From Salmonella enterica subsp. enterica serovar Typhimurium str. LT2 (GTDB lineage Bacteria > Pseudomonadota > Gammaproteobacteria > Enterobacterales > Enterobacteriaceae), in assembly GCF_000006945.2 (NCBI RefSeq), contig NC_003197.2:496001-560000 (forward strand): 64,000 nt of DNA, read 5' to 3'. This document shows, in pieces, positions 20,269-28,579 of this stretch. The first letter of the stretch is position 1; the number at the start of each line of letters is the position of its first letter. A program made the translations under genes and the position numbers. The notes beneath the pieces were generated by a model. It was given only the letters and a program-made list of their open reading frames with translations. It ran no database searches and was not told where the DNA came from.

Positions 20269-20727
20269 ATGTTAGATAAAATTGACCGTAAGCTGCTTTG
20301 CTTATTGCAGCAGGATTGTACCCTCTCTTTGCAGGCGCTGGCGGATGCCGTTAATCTGACGACAACGCCTTGCTGGAAGCGGCTTAAACGCCTGGAAGAT
20401 GACGGTATCCTGCTTGGCAGGGTCGCGCTGCTGGACCCGGAAAAACTGGGGCTGGGATTAACCGCTTTCGTGTTGATAAAAACGCAGCACCACAGCAGTG
20501 AATGGTACTGTCGGTTCGTGACCGTCGTCTCTGAGATGCCGGAAGTGCTTGGCTTCTGGCGGATGGCGGGGGAATACGACTATCTGATGCGAGTTCAGGT
20601 GGCCGACATGAAGCGGTATGACGACTTCTATAAACGTCTGGTCAATAGCGTCCCAGGACTGTCAGACGTCACCTCCAGTTTTGCGATGGAACAGATTAAG
20701 TACACCACCTCTCTGCCCATTGAATAA
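20269..20727 (+). CDS. decR: Lrp/AsnC-family cysteine-responsive regulator DecR (YbaO)
   Basis: Transcriptional activator of cysteine detoxification. The start MLDKIDRKLLCLL gives 152 residues. It has an N-terminal winged helix (DRKLLCLLQQDCTLSLQALADAVNLTTTPCWKRLKRLEDDG) and a C-terminal RAM/AsnC ligand domain (GEYDYLMRVQV ... LPGLSDV-like segment VPGLSDVTSSF). In E. coli DecR activates the cyuPA operon elsewhere. In this genome the adjacent, divergent cdsH is the obvious target. It is followed after 40 bp by mdlA. Confidence 0.93.
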   Translation: MLDKIDRKLLCLLQQDCTLSLQALADAVNLTTTPCWKRLKRLEDDGILLGRVALLDPEKLGLGLTAFVLIKTQHHSSEWYCRFVTVVSEMPEVLGFWRMAGEYDYLMRVQVADMKRYDDFYKRLVNSVPGLSDVTSSFAMEQIKYTTSLPIE

Positions 20728-20767
20728 TTCTCCCGGTATTGCCGGAAATCATATCAGGAAATAACGC

Positions 20768-22540
20768 GTGCGATTATTTGCTCAATTAAGCTGGTACTTT
20801 CGCCGGGAATGGCGTCGCTATCTTGGCGCAGTGGCCCTGCTTATGCTTATTGCGATGCTACAGCTAATCCCGCCCAAAGTGGTGGGGATTGTCGTGGATG
20901 GCGTAACCGCACAGCAGTTTACTCCAGGCCGAATAGCGATGTGGATTGGCACCATTGCCCTGATCGCCGTAGTGGTCTATTTGTTGCGCTATGTCTGGCG
21001 CGTGCTGCTATTTGGCGCCTCTTATCAATTAGCCGTTGAACTGCGTGAAGATTATTATCGCCAGTTGAGTCGTCAGCATCCTGAATTTTATCAGCGCCAT
21101 CGGACGGGCGATCTTATCGCGCGTGCGACGAATGATGTGGATCGCGTCGTATTTGCAGCGGGCGAGGGCGTTCTGACGCTGGTTGACTCGCTGGTAATGG
21201 GCTGTGCGGTACTGATTGTCATGTCGACGCAAATTAGCTGGCAGCTAACGCTATTAGCGCTGTTGCCGATGCCGATTATGGCGCTGATGATCAAACGTTA
21301 CGGCGATCGGCTGCATGATTATTTCAAACTGGCGCAGGCCGCCTTCTCCAGCCTGAACGACCGCACGCAGGAGAGTCTGACCAGCATCCGCATGATCAAA
21401 GCGTTTGGTCTGGAGGACCGCCAGTCTTCGCTGTTTGCGGCGGATGCCGAAGATACCGGCAAGAAAAATATGCGCGTGGCGCGTATTGACGCGCGTTTTG
21501 ATCCAACCATTTACATCGCCATTGGCATGGCGAACCTGCTCGCGATTAGCGGCGGAAGCTGGATGGTGGTTAACGGCAGCCTGACGCTGGGCGAACTCAC
21601 CAGCTTTATGATGTATCTGGGGTTGATGATTTGGCCGATGCTGGCGCTGGCCTGGATGTTTAATATCGTGGAGCGGGGTAGCGCCGCATACAGCCGCATC
21701 CGCGCCATGCTGGCGGAAGCGCCGGTAGTTAAGGATGGCGAAGAGCCGGTCCCGGCGGGGCGCGGCGAACTGACGGCGGCCATTCGTGAGTTTTGCTATC
21801 CGCAAACGACGCATCCGGCGCTGGAGAATGTGAACTTTCGTCTTAAACCGGGTCAGATGCTGGGGATATGCGGTCCGACCGGCGCGGGGAAAAGCACAAT
21901 ATTGTCGCTTATCCAGCGCCATTTTGATGTGACGCAGGGAGAGATCCGATTCCATGACATGCCGTTGACGCATCTGCAACTGGATAGCTGGCGTAGCCGA
22001 CTGGCGGTTGTCAGCCAGACGCCGTTTTTGTTCTCGGACTCTATTGCGAATAATATTGCGCTCGGACGCCCGGAGGCGACTCAGGAGGAGATTGAACAGG
22101 TGGCGCGTTTAGCCAGCGTACATGAGGATATTCTCCGCTTGCCTCAGGGCTACGACACGCAGGTAGGTGAACGTGGCGTCATGTTATCGGGAGGGCAAAA
22201 ACAGCGTATCTCGATTGCCAGAGCGCTACTGTTAAATGCGGAAATTCTGCTTCTCGATGATGCGCTTTCTGCAGTAGATGGCCGCACGGAGCATCAGATT
22301 TTGCATAATTTGCGCCAGTGGGGCGAAGGGCGTACGGTCATCATCAGCGCGCATCGTTTATCCGCGCTGACCGACGCCAATGAAATTATCGTTATGCAAC
22401 ATGGTCATGTTGTTCAGCGCGGCGATCACGATCAACTGGCGCAGCAGATTGGCTGGTATCGCGATATGTATCGCTATCAGCAACTGGAGGCCGCGCTGGA
22501 TGACGCGCCGGAACGCGGCGAGGAGGCGGTGAATGCGTAG
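20768..22540 (+). CDS. mdlA: ABC exporter half-transporter MdlA
   Basis: Fused membrane plus ATPase half of a heterodimeric ABC exporter (MdlAB, SmdAB type), 590 residues, GTG start. Six membrane segments occupy the first ~310 residues. Walker A GPTGAGKS is at 369-376, the ABC signature LSGGQ at 473-477 and Walker B ILLLDD at 493-498. The residue after Walker B is Asp in LLLDDALS where a catalytic Glu is usual. So this half probably carries the degenerate ATP site, and MdlB, with LDEATA, the competent one. Substrate not established; multidrug export is inferred from the family. Overlaps mdlB by 8 bp. Confidence 0.95.
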   Translation: MRLFAQLSWYFRREWRRYLGAVALLMLIAMLQLIPPKVVGIVVDGVTAQQFTPGRIAMWIGTIALIAVVVYLLRYVWRVLLFGASYQLAVELREDYYRQLSRQHPEFYQRHRTGDLIARATNDVDRVVFAAGEGVLTLVDSLVMGCAVLIVMSTQISWQLTLLALLPMPIMALMIKRYGDRLHDYFKLAQAAFSSLNDRTQESLTSIRMIKAFGLEDRQSSLFAADAEDTGKKNMRVARIDARFDPTIYIAIGMANLLAISGGSWMVVNGSLTLGELTSFMMYLGLMIWPMLALAWMFNIVERGSAAYSRIRAMLAEAPVVKDGEEPVPAGRGELTAAIREFCYPQTTHPALENVNFRLKPGQMLGICGPTGAGKSTILSLIQRHFDVTQGEIRFHDMPLTHLQLDSWRSRLAVVSQTPFLFSDSIANNIALGRPEATQEEIEQVARLASVHEDILRLPQGYDTQVGERGVMLSGGQKQRISIARALLLNAEILLLDDALSAVDGRTEHQILHNLRQWGEGRTVIISAHRLSALTDANEIIVMQHGHVVQRGDHDQLAQQIGWYRDMYRYQQLEAALDDAPERGEEAVNA

Positions 22541-24314
22541 TTTTGGACAGCTATGGCCGACGCTGAAACGGTTGCTGGCGTATGGCTCGCCATGGCGAAA
22601 ACCGCTCTCTGTCGCGGTGATGATGCTGTGGATTGCGGCGGCGGCGGAGGTTAGCGGTCCGCTGCTGATCAGCTATTTCATTGATAACATGGTGGCCCGC
22701 CACCATTTACCGTTGGGCAAGGTCGCGGGGCTGGCGGCCGCCTATGTGGGGCTACAATTTCTGGCGGCGGGTCTGCATTACGCCCAGTCTTTATTATTTA
22801 ACCGGGCGGCCGTTGGCGTGGTTCAGTCCTTGCGCACGGACGTCATGGATGCCGCCTTGCGCCAGCCGCTAAGCGCCTTCGACACGCAGCCTGTCGGACA
22901 ATTAATTTCACGCGTGACCAACGATACGGAAGTCATCCGCGATCTGTACGTCACGGTCGTCGCAACGGTATTACGTAGCGCGGCGTTGATCGGCGCCATG
23001 CTGGTCGCTATGTTCAGCCTTGACTGGCGGATGGCGCTGGTGGCGATTTTGATTTTTCCGGCGGTATTGACCGTGATGATCATTTATCAGCGCTACAGCA
23101 CGCCGATTGTACGCCGCGTGCGGGCATACCTGGCGGATATTAACGACGGCTTTAACGAAATCATCAATGGGATGAGCGTAATCCAGCAGTTTCGCCAGCA
23201 GGCGCGCTTCGGCGAACGCATGGGCGAGGCCAGCCGCTCGCACTACATGGCGCGGATGCAGACGCTGCGCTTGGATGGCTTTTTATTGCGTCCGCTGCTT
23301 AGCCTCTTTTCCGCGCTCATTTTATGCGGTTTGTTGATGCTTTTCAGCTTTACGTCTGCCGGCACGATTGAGGTCGGGGTGCTGTATGCGTTCATTAGCT
23401 ATTTGTCACGTCTGAACGAGCCGCTCATTGAACTGACCACCCAGCAATCCATGCTACAGCAGGCGGTTGTGGCGGGAGAACGTGTTTTTGAACTGATGGA
23501 TCGCCCGCGCCAGCGCTATGGCAGCGACGACAGGCCGTTACAAAGCGGGGCGATTGATATTGATCATCTGTCGTTTGCTTACCGCGACGATAATCTTGTT
23601 TTACAGGACATTACGCTATCAGTACCGTCCCGTAGCTTTGTGGCGCTGGTGGGGCACACCGGCAGCGGGAAGAGCACGCTCGCCAGCTTATTAATGGGGT
23701 ATTACCCCCTGACACAAGGCGAAATTCGGCTGGATGGGCGAGAAATCGCCTCTCTTAATCATCGCGTTTTACGCCAGGGCGTGGCGATGGTTCAACAGGA
23801 CCCGGTAGTGATGGCGGATACCTTTCTGGCTAATGTGACGCTGGGGCGCGATGTCTCCGAGGCGCAGGTGTGGCAGGCGCTGGAAACGGTACAACTGGCA
23901 GATCTGGCGCGCGGCCTGAGCGACGGGCTGCATACGCATCTCGGCGAGCAGGGAAATACGCTGTCCGTCGGGCAAAAACAGCTATTGGCGCTGGCGCGCG
24001 TGCTGGTTGACGCCCCGCAAATATTAATTCTTGATGAAGCGACGGCCAGCATCGATTCCGGCACTGAGCAGGCGATACAGCAGGCGCTGGCGGCGATTCG
24101 CGAGCGCACCACGCTGGTGGTTATTGCCCATCGGCTATCGACAATCGTGGAGGCGGATACCATTCTGGTTCTCCATCGCGGCCAGGCGGTGGAGCGCGGG
24201 ACGCATCAACAATTGCTGGCGGCACAAGGACGCTACTGGCAAATGTATCAATTACAGTTAGTTGGCGAGGAGTTAGCCGCCAGCGTACACGAAGAACCCG
24301 GCCCTGCGGCGTAA
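22533..24314 (+). CDS. mdlB: ABC exporter half-transporter MdlB
   Basis: Partner of MdlA, 593 residues, starting inside the last codons of mdlA, which indicates translational coupling. It has six N-terminal membrane segments. The nucleotide-binding domain has Walker A GHTGSGKS, a signature region LSVGQKQ (altered from LSGGQ) and Walker B ILILDEATASID with catalytic Glu. The combination of MdlA (normal signature, Asp after Walker B) and MdlB (altered signature, Glu) is the usual asymmetric pattern of heterodimeric exporters. The next gene, glnK, has its own nitrogen-regulated promoter. Confidence 0.95.
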   Translation: MRSFGQLWPTLKRLLAYGSPWRKPLSVAVMMLWIAAAAEVSGPLLISYFIDNMVARHHLPLGKVAGLAAAYVGLQFLAAGLHYAQSLLFNRAAVGVVQSLRTDVMDAALRQPLSAFDTQPVGQLISRVTNDTEVIRDLYVTVVATVLRSAALIGAMLVAMFSLDWRMALVAILIFPAVLTVMIIYQRYSTPIVRRVRAYLADINDGFNEIINGMSVIQQFRQQARFGERMGEASRSHYMARMQTLRLDGFLLRPLLSLFSALILCGLLMLFSFTSAGTIEVGVLYAFISYLSRLNEPLIELTTQQSMLQQAVVAGERVFELMDRPRQRYGSDDRPLQSGAIDIDHLSFAYRDDNLVLQDITLSVPSRSFVALVGHTGSGKSTLASLLMGYYPLTQGEIRLDGREIASLNHRVLRQGVAMVQQDPVVMADTFLANVTLGRDVSEAQVWQALETVQLADLARGLSDGLHTHLGEQGNTLSVGQKQLLALARVLVDAPQILILDEATASIDSGTEQAIQQALAAIRERTTLVVIAHRLSTIVEADTILVLHRGQAVERGTHQQLLAAQGRYWQMYQLQLVGEELAASVHEEPGPAA

Positions 24315-24349
24315 GGTTTGGCGCCACAGGGCAAAACCTCGCCCATCAT

Positions 24350-24364
24350 GCACCGTCGTGGTGC
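24350..24364. promoter_or_regulatory. NtrC (GlnG) enhancer site for glnK-amtB
   Basis: GCACC-GTCGT-GGTGC is a perfect match to the NtrC consensus GCACC-N5-GGTGC and lies about 85-100 bp upstream of the sigma-54 promoter. It is followed on the plus strand by GTTTTTC, so the RNA hairpin could also terminate mdlAB transcription. Confidence 0.88.
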
Positions 24365-24447
24365 GTTTTTCTTTCCCTGTTTCGATTTTGGGGCGCGTCA
24401 ATATAAAGACGCGCCGCTAACCGCGCTTTTCCTCGCTCGCCAGCTTC

Positions 24448-24463
24448 TGGCACATCCTTTGCA
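24448..24463 (+). promoter_or_regulatory. Sigma-54 promoter of glnK-amtB
   Basis: TGGCAC-ATCCT-TTGCA matches the RpoN consensus TGGCAC-N5-TTGCW with the invariant GG and GC spaced correctly. It lies 63 bp before the glnK start. Confidence 0.93.
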
Positions 24464-24526
24464 ATATCCATTCAGAAGAGTCCATGCGCGGCGGCAGCCG
24501 TTACCTAATTCTGACTGGAGGGTTCT

Positions 24527-24865
24527 ATGAAGCTGGTTACCGTGATTATCAAACCGTTCAAGCTGGAGGACGTGCGGGAGGCGCTTTCTTCCATTGGCAT
24601 TCAGGGACTGACCGTCACCGAAGTGAAAGGGTTTGGCCGTCAGAAAGGACACGCCGAACTGTATCGCGGCGCGGAGTACAGCGTGAATTTCCTGCCGAAG
24701 GTCAAAATTGATGTGGCTATCGCCGACGACCAACTGGAAGAGGTGATCGATATCATCAGTAAAGCGGCTTACACCGGAAAAATTGGCGACGGCAAAATTT
24801 TCGTCGCGGAGCTCATGCGCGTTATTCGGATTCGTACCGGCGAAGCTGACGAAGCAGCGCTGTAA
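24527..24865 (+). CDS. glnK: Nitrogen regulatory PII protein GlnK
   Basis: Trimeric PII signal protein that senses 2-oxoglutarate and ATP/ADP and plugs the AmtB channel when nitrogen is replete. It has 112 residues, with SD GGAGG. Y51, the uridylylation site, is in the T-loop (GHAELYRGAEY). The second PII signature appears as TGKIGDGKIFV. It is co-transcribed with amtB, 31 bp downstream, from the sigma-54/NtrC promoter. Confidence 0.97.
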   Translation: MKLVTVIIKPFKLEDVREALSSIGIQGLTVTEVKGFGRQKGHAELYRGAEYSVNFLPKVKIDVAIADDQLEEVIDIISKAAYTGKIGDGKIFVAELMRVIRIRTGEADEAAL

Positions 24866-24896
24866 GACCCGCCACACAGCAACAGGAAATGAAAAA

Positions 24897-26183
24897 ATGA
24901 AGATAGCGATGATAAAAACCACACTGGCTTCACTGGCGCTGCTGCCTGGGCTAACGATAGCCGCGCCGGCGGTTGCCGATAAAGCGGATAGTGCTTTTAT
25001 GATGATTTGCACCGCGCTGGTGCTGTTCATGACGATACCGGGTATCGCGCTGTTTTACGGCGGATTAATTCGCGCCAAGAACGTGCTGTCAATGTTAACG
25101 CAAGTGACCGTCACCTTTGCGCTGGTCTGTATTTTATGGGTGGTGTACGGCTATTCGCTGGCTTTTGGCGAAGGGAATCATTTTTTCGGTAATGCCGATG
25201 GGGCGATGTTGAAGAATATCGCGTTGACGGCGGTAACGGGTACGATTTATCAGTATATTCATGTCGCGTTTCAGGGATCTTTCGCCTGTATTACCGTCGG
25301 GCTGATTGTCGGCGCGCTGGCGGAGCGTATTCGTTTTTCGGCGGTACTGATTTTTGTCGTGGTGTGGTTCACGCTCTCTTATATCCCGATTGCGCACATG
25401 GTGTGGGGCGGCGGCCTGCTGGCTGCTCACGGCGCGCTGGATTTTGCTGGTGGTACAGTGGTGCATATTAACGCCGCTATCGCTGGGCTGGTGGGGGCTT
25501 ATTTAATTGGCAAACGCGTCGGCTTTGGGAAGGAAGCATTTAAACCCCATAACCTGCCGATGGTCTTTACCGGTACTGCGATTCTGTATATCGGCTGGTT
25601 TGGATTTAACGCGGGTTCTGCCGGTAGCGCAAACGAGATAGCAGCGCTGGCCTTTGTGAACACCGTGGTGGCGACCGCCGCCGCGATTCTGGGGTGGATT
25701 ATCGGCGAGTGGACGCTACGCGGTAAGCCTTCCCTGCTGGGAGCGTGTTCCGGCGCGATTGCCGGTCTGGTCGGCGTGACGCCAGCCTGTGGCTATGTTG
25801 GCGTTGGCGGCGCGCTGGTTATCGGCGTTATTGCGGGTCTGGCGGGATTGTGGGGAGTCACCATGCTTAAACGTCTGCTACGGGTAGATGATCCGTGCGA
25901 CGTATTTGGCGTTCACGGCGTTTGCGGAATAGTCGGCTGTATCCTGACCGGCGTTTTTGCCGCCAGTTCGCTGGGCGGCGTTGGCTTTGTCGACGGCGTT
26001 ACGATGGGACATCAGGTGATGGTACAGCTGGAAAGTATTGCTATTACGGTCGTCTGGTCCGGCGTTGTCGCGTTTGTTGGTTACAAACTGGCGGATATCC
26101 TTGTTGGACTGCGTGTACCGGAAGAGCAGGAGCGCGAGGGGCTGGATGTGAACAGTCACGGCGAGAATGCGTATAACGCGTGA
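24897..26183 (+). CDS. amtB: Ammonium transporter AmtB
   Basis: Trimeric inner-membrane ammonium channel, 428 residues starting MKIAMIKTTLASL. The frame extends upstream inside glnK, but that part is not homologous. It has a cleavable signal peptide (about 22 residues, ending IAAP) and 11 membrane helices. Amt signature segments DFAGGTVVHINAAIAGL and FGVHGVCGIVG contain the twin pore histidines. The C-terminal cytoplasmic tail (EEQEREGLDVNSHGENAYNA) binds GlnK. It is convergent with tesB across a BIME. Confidence 0.97.
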   Translation: MKIAMIKTTLASLALLPGLTIAAPAVADKADSAFMMICTALVLFMTIPGIALFYGGLIRAKNVLSMLTQVTVTFALVCILWVVYGYSLAFGEGNHFFGNADGAMLKNIALTAVTGTIYQYIHVAFQGSFACITVGLIVGALAERIRFSAVLIFVVVWFTLSYIPIAHMVWGGGLLAAHGALDFAGGTVVHINAAIAGLVGAYLIGKRVGFGKEAFKPHNLPMVFTGTAILYIGWFGFNAGSAGSANEIAALAFVNTVVATAAAILGWIIGEWTLRGKPSLLGACSGAIAGLVGVTPACGYVGVGGALVIGVIAGLAGLWGVTMLKRLLRVDDPCDVFGVHGVCGIVGCILTGVFAASSLGGVGFVDGVTMGHQVMVQLESIAITVVWSGVVAFVGYKLADILVGLRVPEEQEREGLDVNSHGENAYNA

Positions 26184-26194
26184 TTGCGCAACAT

Positions 26195-26255
26195 GCCTGA
26201 TGGCGCTGCGCTTATCCAGTTTACCGTAGGCCGGATAAGCGCAGCGTCATCAGGC
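26195..26255. repeat. REP/BIME hairpin between amtB and tesB
   Basis: Two 23-nt arms (26195-26217 and 26233-26255) are complementary apart from one G-T pair. They contain the REP consensus pieces GCCTGATGGCGCTGCGCTTA and TAGGCCGGATAAGCGC. It separates two convergent genes. Confidence 0.9.
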
Positions 26256-26262
26256 CATTAAC

Positions 26263-26284
26263 GCCGCATAGCGGCATGTTTTTT
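26263..26284 (+). terminator. Terminator-like hairpin downstream of amtB
   Basis: GCCGC-ATA-GCGGC followed by ATGTTTTTT. The T-run touches the tesB stop codon on the opposite strand. Confidence 0.55.
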
Positions 26285-27143
26285 AATTGTGATTGCGCAT
26301 TACCCCTTCCTGCACGGTTGAAGCGACCAGCGCGCCATCCTGAGTATAAAACTCGCCGCGAACAAAGCCCCGGGCGCTGGAGGCGGAAGTGCTCTCCACG
26401 CTATAAAGTAGCCATTCATTAAAATTGAACGGGCGATGGAACCACATAGAGTGATCGATAGTGGCGATCTGAATGCCCTTTTCCAGAAAACCGATGCCGT
26501 GAGGCTGAAGCGCGACGGGAAGGAAATTCAGGTCAGAGGCATATCCCAGTAAATATTGATGGACGCGAATGTCATCCGGAACGGTGCCGTTGGCGCGAAT
26601 CCATACCTGACGCACAGGCGCGGCGACGTGACCTTTCAACGGATTGTGAAATTCGACGGGACGAATTTCCAGCGGGCGATCGCAGAGAAACTTTTCTTTC
26701 AGAATCGGCGGCAGTAAATGCGCCAGCGATTGCGCGATTTCCGTTTCTGACGGTAGTCCTTCCGGCCCGACTACCGTCGGCATGGTTTTTTGATGTTCAA
26801 AACCCGGTTCCGGCGCCTGGAATGAGGCGGTCATGTAAAAGATGGGTTTCCCGTTCTGAATAGCGGCAACGCGGCGGGCGCTGAAGCTATTCCCATCGCG
26901 CAGCACTTCTACGTCATAGATAATGGGTTTTTGGCTGTCGCCTGGCCGCAGAAAATAACTGTGGAATGAATGCACCAGTCGCGCTTCCGGCACCGTTTCT
27001 TTGGCGGCATAGAGCGCCTGGCCCACCACCTGACCGCCAAATACCTGGCGCAGCCCTAAGTCTTCACTTTGGCCCCGAAAGAGTCCTTCTTCAATTTTTT
27101 CCAGATTCAATAATGTCAGCAAATTATTCAGTGTCTGACTCAT
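26283..27143 (-). CDS. tesB: Acyl-CoA thioesterase II TesB
   Basis: Broad-specificity acyl-CoA thioesterase with a double hot-dog fold. The start MSQTLNNLLTLL gives 286 residues, the family length. Longer in-frame upstream codons are not homologous. Family catalytic residues (Asp204, Thr228, Gln278 in E. coli numbering) fall in QIATIDHSMWFHRPF and the C-terminal QEGVMRNHN regions. The N-terminal segment GLFRGQSEDLGLRQVFGGQV is typical. Physiological role in enterics is modest. Confidence 0.97.
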   Translation of the reverse strand: MSQTLNNLLTLLNLEKIEEGLFRGQSEDLGLRQVFGGQVVGQALYAAKETVPEARLVHSFHSYFLRPGDSQKPIIYDVEVLRDGNSFSARRVAAIQNGKPIFYMTASFQAPEPGFEHQKTMPTVVGPEGLPSETEIAQSLAHLLPPILKEKFLCDRPLEIRPVEFHNPLKGHVAAPVRQVWIRANGTVPDDIRVHQYLLGYASDLNFLPVALQPHGIGFLEKGIQIATIDHSMWFHRPFNFNEWLLYSVESTSASSARGFVRGEFYTQDGALVASTVQEGVMRNHN

Positions 27144-27357
27144 ACATACTCTCCAGGTGACAACGATGCCGAAGCGAGGTAGGGCAGAGTATAACGCAAT
27201 TTTGCAAGTGGTCCGATGGGTACAAAAGTCTGAATAACAGACCAATTCCAGGCAAAAATGAGTGACATGTGCCACACTTAATCACGTTATGTTTCTGTTA
27301 ACCACTCTTCCGGCGGGGGGAAAGGCCTGCTGGTGCATTGATGATAAGGAGAATTGA

Positions 27358-27927
27358 ATGAAACTCGTGCACATCGTAAGTGGTTTAGCGGTTGCGATAT
27401 CTCTGGCGGCCTGCGCTGATAAAAGCGCTGATATCCAGACGCCTGCGCCAAACCCTAACATGTCGATTACAGCTAACCAGTCTACTATTCAGCAACCCAA
27501 TGTTTCCGGTACCGTCTGGATCCGCCAGAAGGTCGCTCTGCCGCCAGATGCGGTGCTGACCGTGACGCTTTCAGATGCTTCGCTGGCTGATGCGCCGTCT
27601 AAGGTGCTGTCGCAAAAAGCGGTACGTACCGAAGGTAAACAGGCGCCTTTCAGTTTTGTGTTGCCGTTTAACCCATCAGATATTCAACCTAACGCGCGCA
27701 TCCTCCTGAGCGCGGCCATCACCGTTGATAATAAGCTGGTATTTATTACCGATAGCGTGAAACCGGTGATTAATAATGGCGGCACTAAAGCGGATCTGAC
27801 GCTGGTACCGGTACAGCAAACGGCGGTGCCTGTGCAGGCCAGCGGTGGTGCGACGACGACGGTTCCATCGACTTCGCCGACCCAGGTCAATTCGTCTTCT
27901 GCCGTTCCTGCGCCTACCCAGTATTAA
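27358..27927 (+). CDS. ybaY: YbaY-family lipoprotein
   Basis: Outer-membrane-type lipoprotein of 189 residues with signal MKLVHIVSGLAVAIS and lipobox LAAC, Ala at +2. The central domain is of the YbaY/lipo-like type with repeated beta strands (VSGTVWIRQKVALPPDAVL). The last ~45 residues are a low-complexity Pro/Thr/Ser/Val tail. Function unknown; RpoS dependence has been reported for the E. coli gene. A clean hairpin follows. Confidence 0.92.
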   Translation: MKLVHIVSGLAVAISLAACADKSADIQTPAPNPNMSITANQSTIQQPNVSGTVWIRQKVALPPDAVLTVTLSDASLADAPSKVLSQKAVRTEGKQAPFSFVLPFNPSDIQPNARILLSAAITVDNKLVFITDSVKPVINNGGTKADLTLVPVQQTAVPVQASGGATTTVPSTSPTQVNSSSAVPAPTQY

Positions 27928-27936
27928 TCCTGCGCC

Positions 27937-27961
27937 AACCCTCTCCGTTACGGAGAGGGTT
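27937..27961. terminator. Hairpin between convergent ybaY and atl
   Basis: 11-bp stem AACCCTCTCCG / CGGAGAGGGTT with a TTA loop. The right arm runs into the atl stop codon. No long T-run, so terminator strength is uncertain. Confidence 0.5.
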
Positions 27962-28349
27962 AATACACCCAGCGATAGCGTTGTAAATCGATTTGTCCGC
28001 TTCCCGACACCACCACGCCTTCCGCCAGTAATGCCTGACGTTGCCGCTGTAGATCCGGCCCGGTAAGTGATATTGCGCCGTGGCGGTTCACCACCCGATG
28101 CCATGGTAAAGTGCTGCCTTCCGGCAGACGTTTTAAAACTCCGCCGACCTGACGCGCCGCCCGAGGCGAACCGGCAAGCCGGGCGACATCGCCGTAGGTC
28201 GTGACAAACCCTTCCGGGATCGAGGCGACGATTTGCCAGACGCGTTGAGGAAATGTGTCCTGAATATCCATAATAGAATCCTGCGTTAATGCTTCAGGAT
28301 AATCTGGAATAAGGGGGGAGGAAAGCCCGGATGCGCAAGAAACCAGCAT
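27960..28349 (-). CDS. atl: Alkyltransferase-like DNA base-flipping protein Atl (YbaZ)
   Basis: Protein related to O6-alkylguanine-DNA alkyltransferases. The acceptor motif reads LPWHRVVNRHG, with Trp in place of the reactive Cys of PCHRV. It therefore binds and flips O6-alkylguanine without repairing it and can flag lesions for nucleotide excision repair. The start shown (MLVSCASGLSS) gives 129 residues, like the E. coli annotation I recall. An internal ATG at 28271 (MDIQDTFPQ) has a better ribosome site, AGGATTCTATT, and gives the 103-residue conserved domain. It is divergent from ffs. Confidence 0.88.
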   Translation of the reverse strand: MLVSCASGLSSPLIPDYPEALTQDSIMDIQDTFPQRVWQIVASIPEGFVTTYGDVARLAGSPRAARQVGGVLKRLPEGSTLPWHRVVNRHGAISLTGPDLQRQRQALLAEGVVVSGSGQIDLQRYRWVY

Positions 28350-28364
28350 CCGATGCCTGATGGG

Positions 28365-28393
28365 TTGCAATTGCACGATATAGCAGTGATAAT
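28365..28393 (+). promoter_or_regulatory. Promoter of ffs
   Basis: TTGCAA and GATAAT with exactly 17 bp between them, followed by a GC-rich discriminator (GCGCC) typical of stable RNA promoters. It would start transcription about 25 nt upstream of mature 4.5S RNA. Confidence 0.8.
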
Positions 28394-28425
28394 GCGCCTG
28401 CGCGTTGGTTCACAACGCTCTCAAT

Positions 28426-28539
28426 GGGGGCTCTGTTGGTTCTCCCGCAACGCTACTCTGTTTACCAGGTCAGGTCCGGAAGGAAGCAGCCAAGGCAGAT
28501 GACGCGTGTGCCGGGATGTAGCTGGCAGGGCCCCCACCC
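28426..28539 (+). ncRNA. ffs: 4.5S RNA (signal recognition particle RNA)
   Basis: 114-nt RNA of the bacterial SRP that binds Ffh. The ends pair (GGGGGCTCTG ... CAGGGCCCCC), and the conserved Ffh-binding loop sequence CAGGTCCGGAAGGAAGCAGC is intact. Length and sequence match E. coli 4.5S RNA as I know it. Confidence 0.98.
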
Positions 28540-28579
28540 ATTTGTGCCTCTCCACACTGTTCTTTTCTGCTGTGCGACG

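Noticed and set aside
28320..28370. A further REP unit between atl and ffs
   Set aside because: Only a short fragment like GCATCCGATGCCTGATGGG is present, without the complementary arm.
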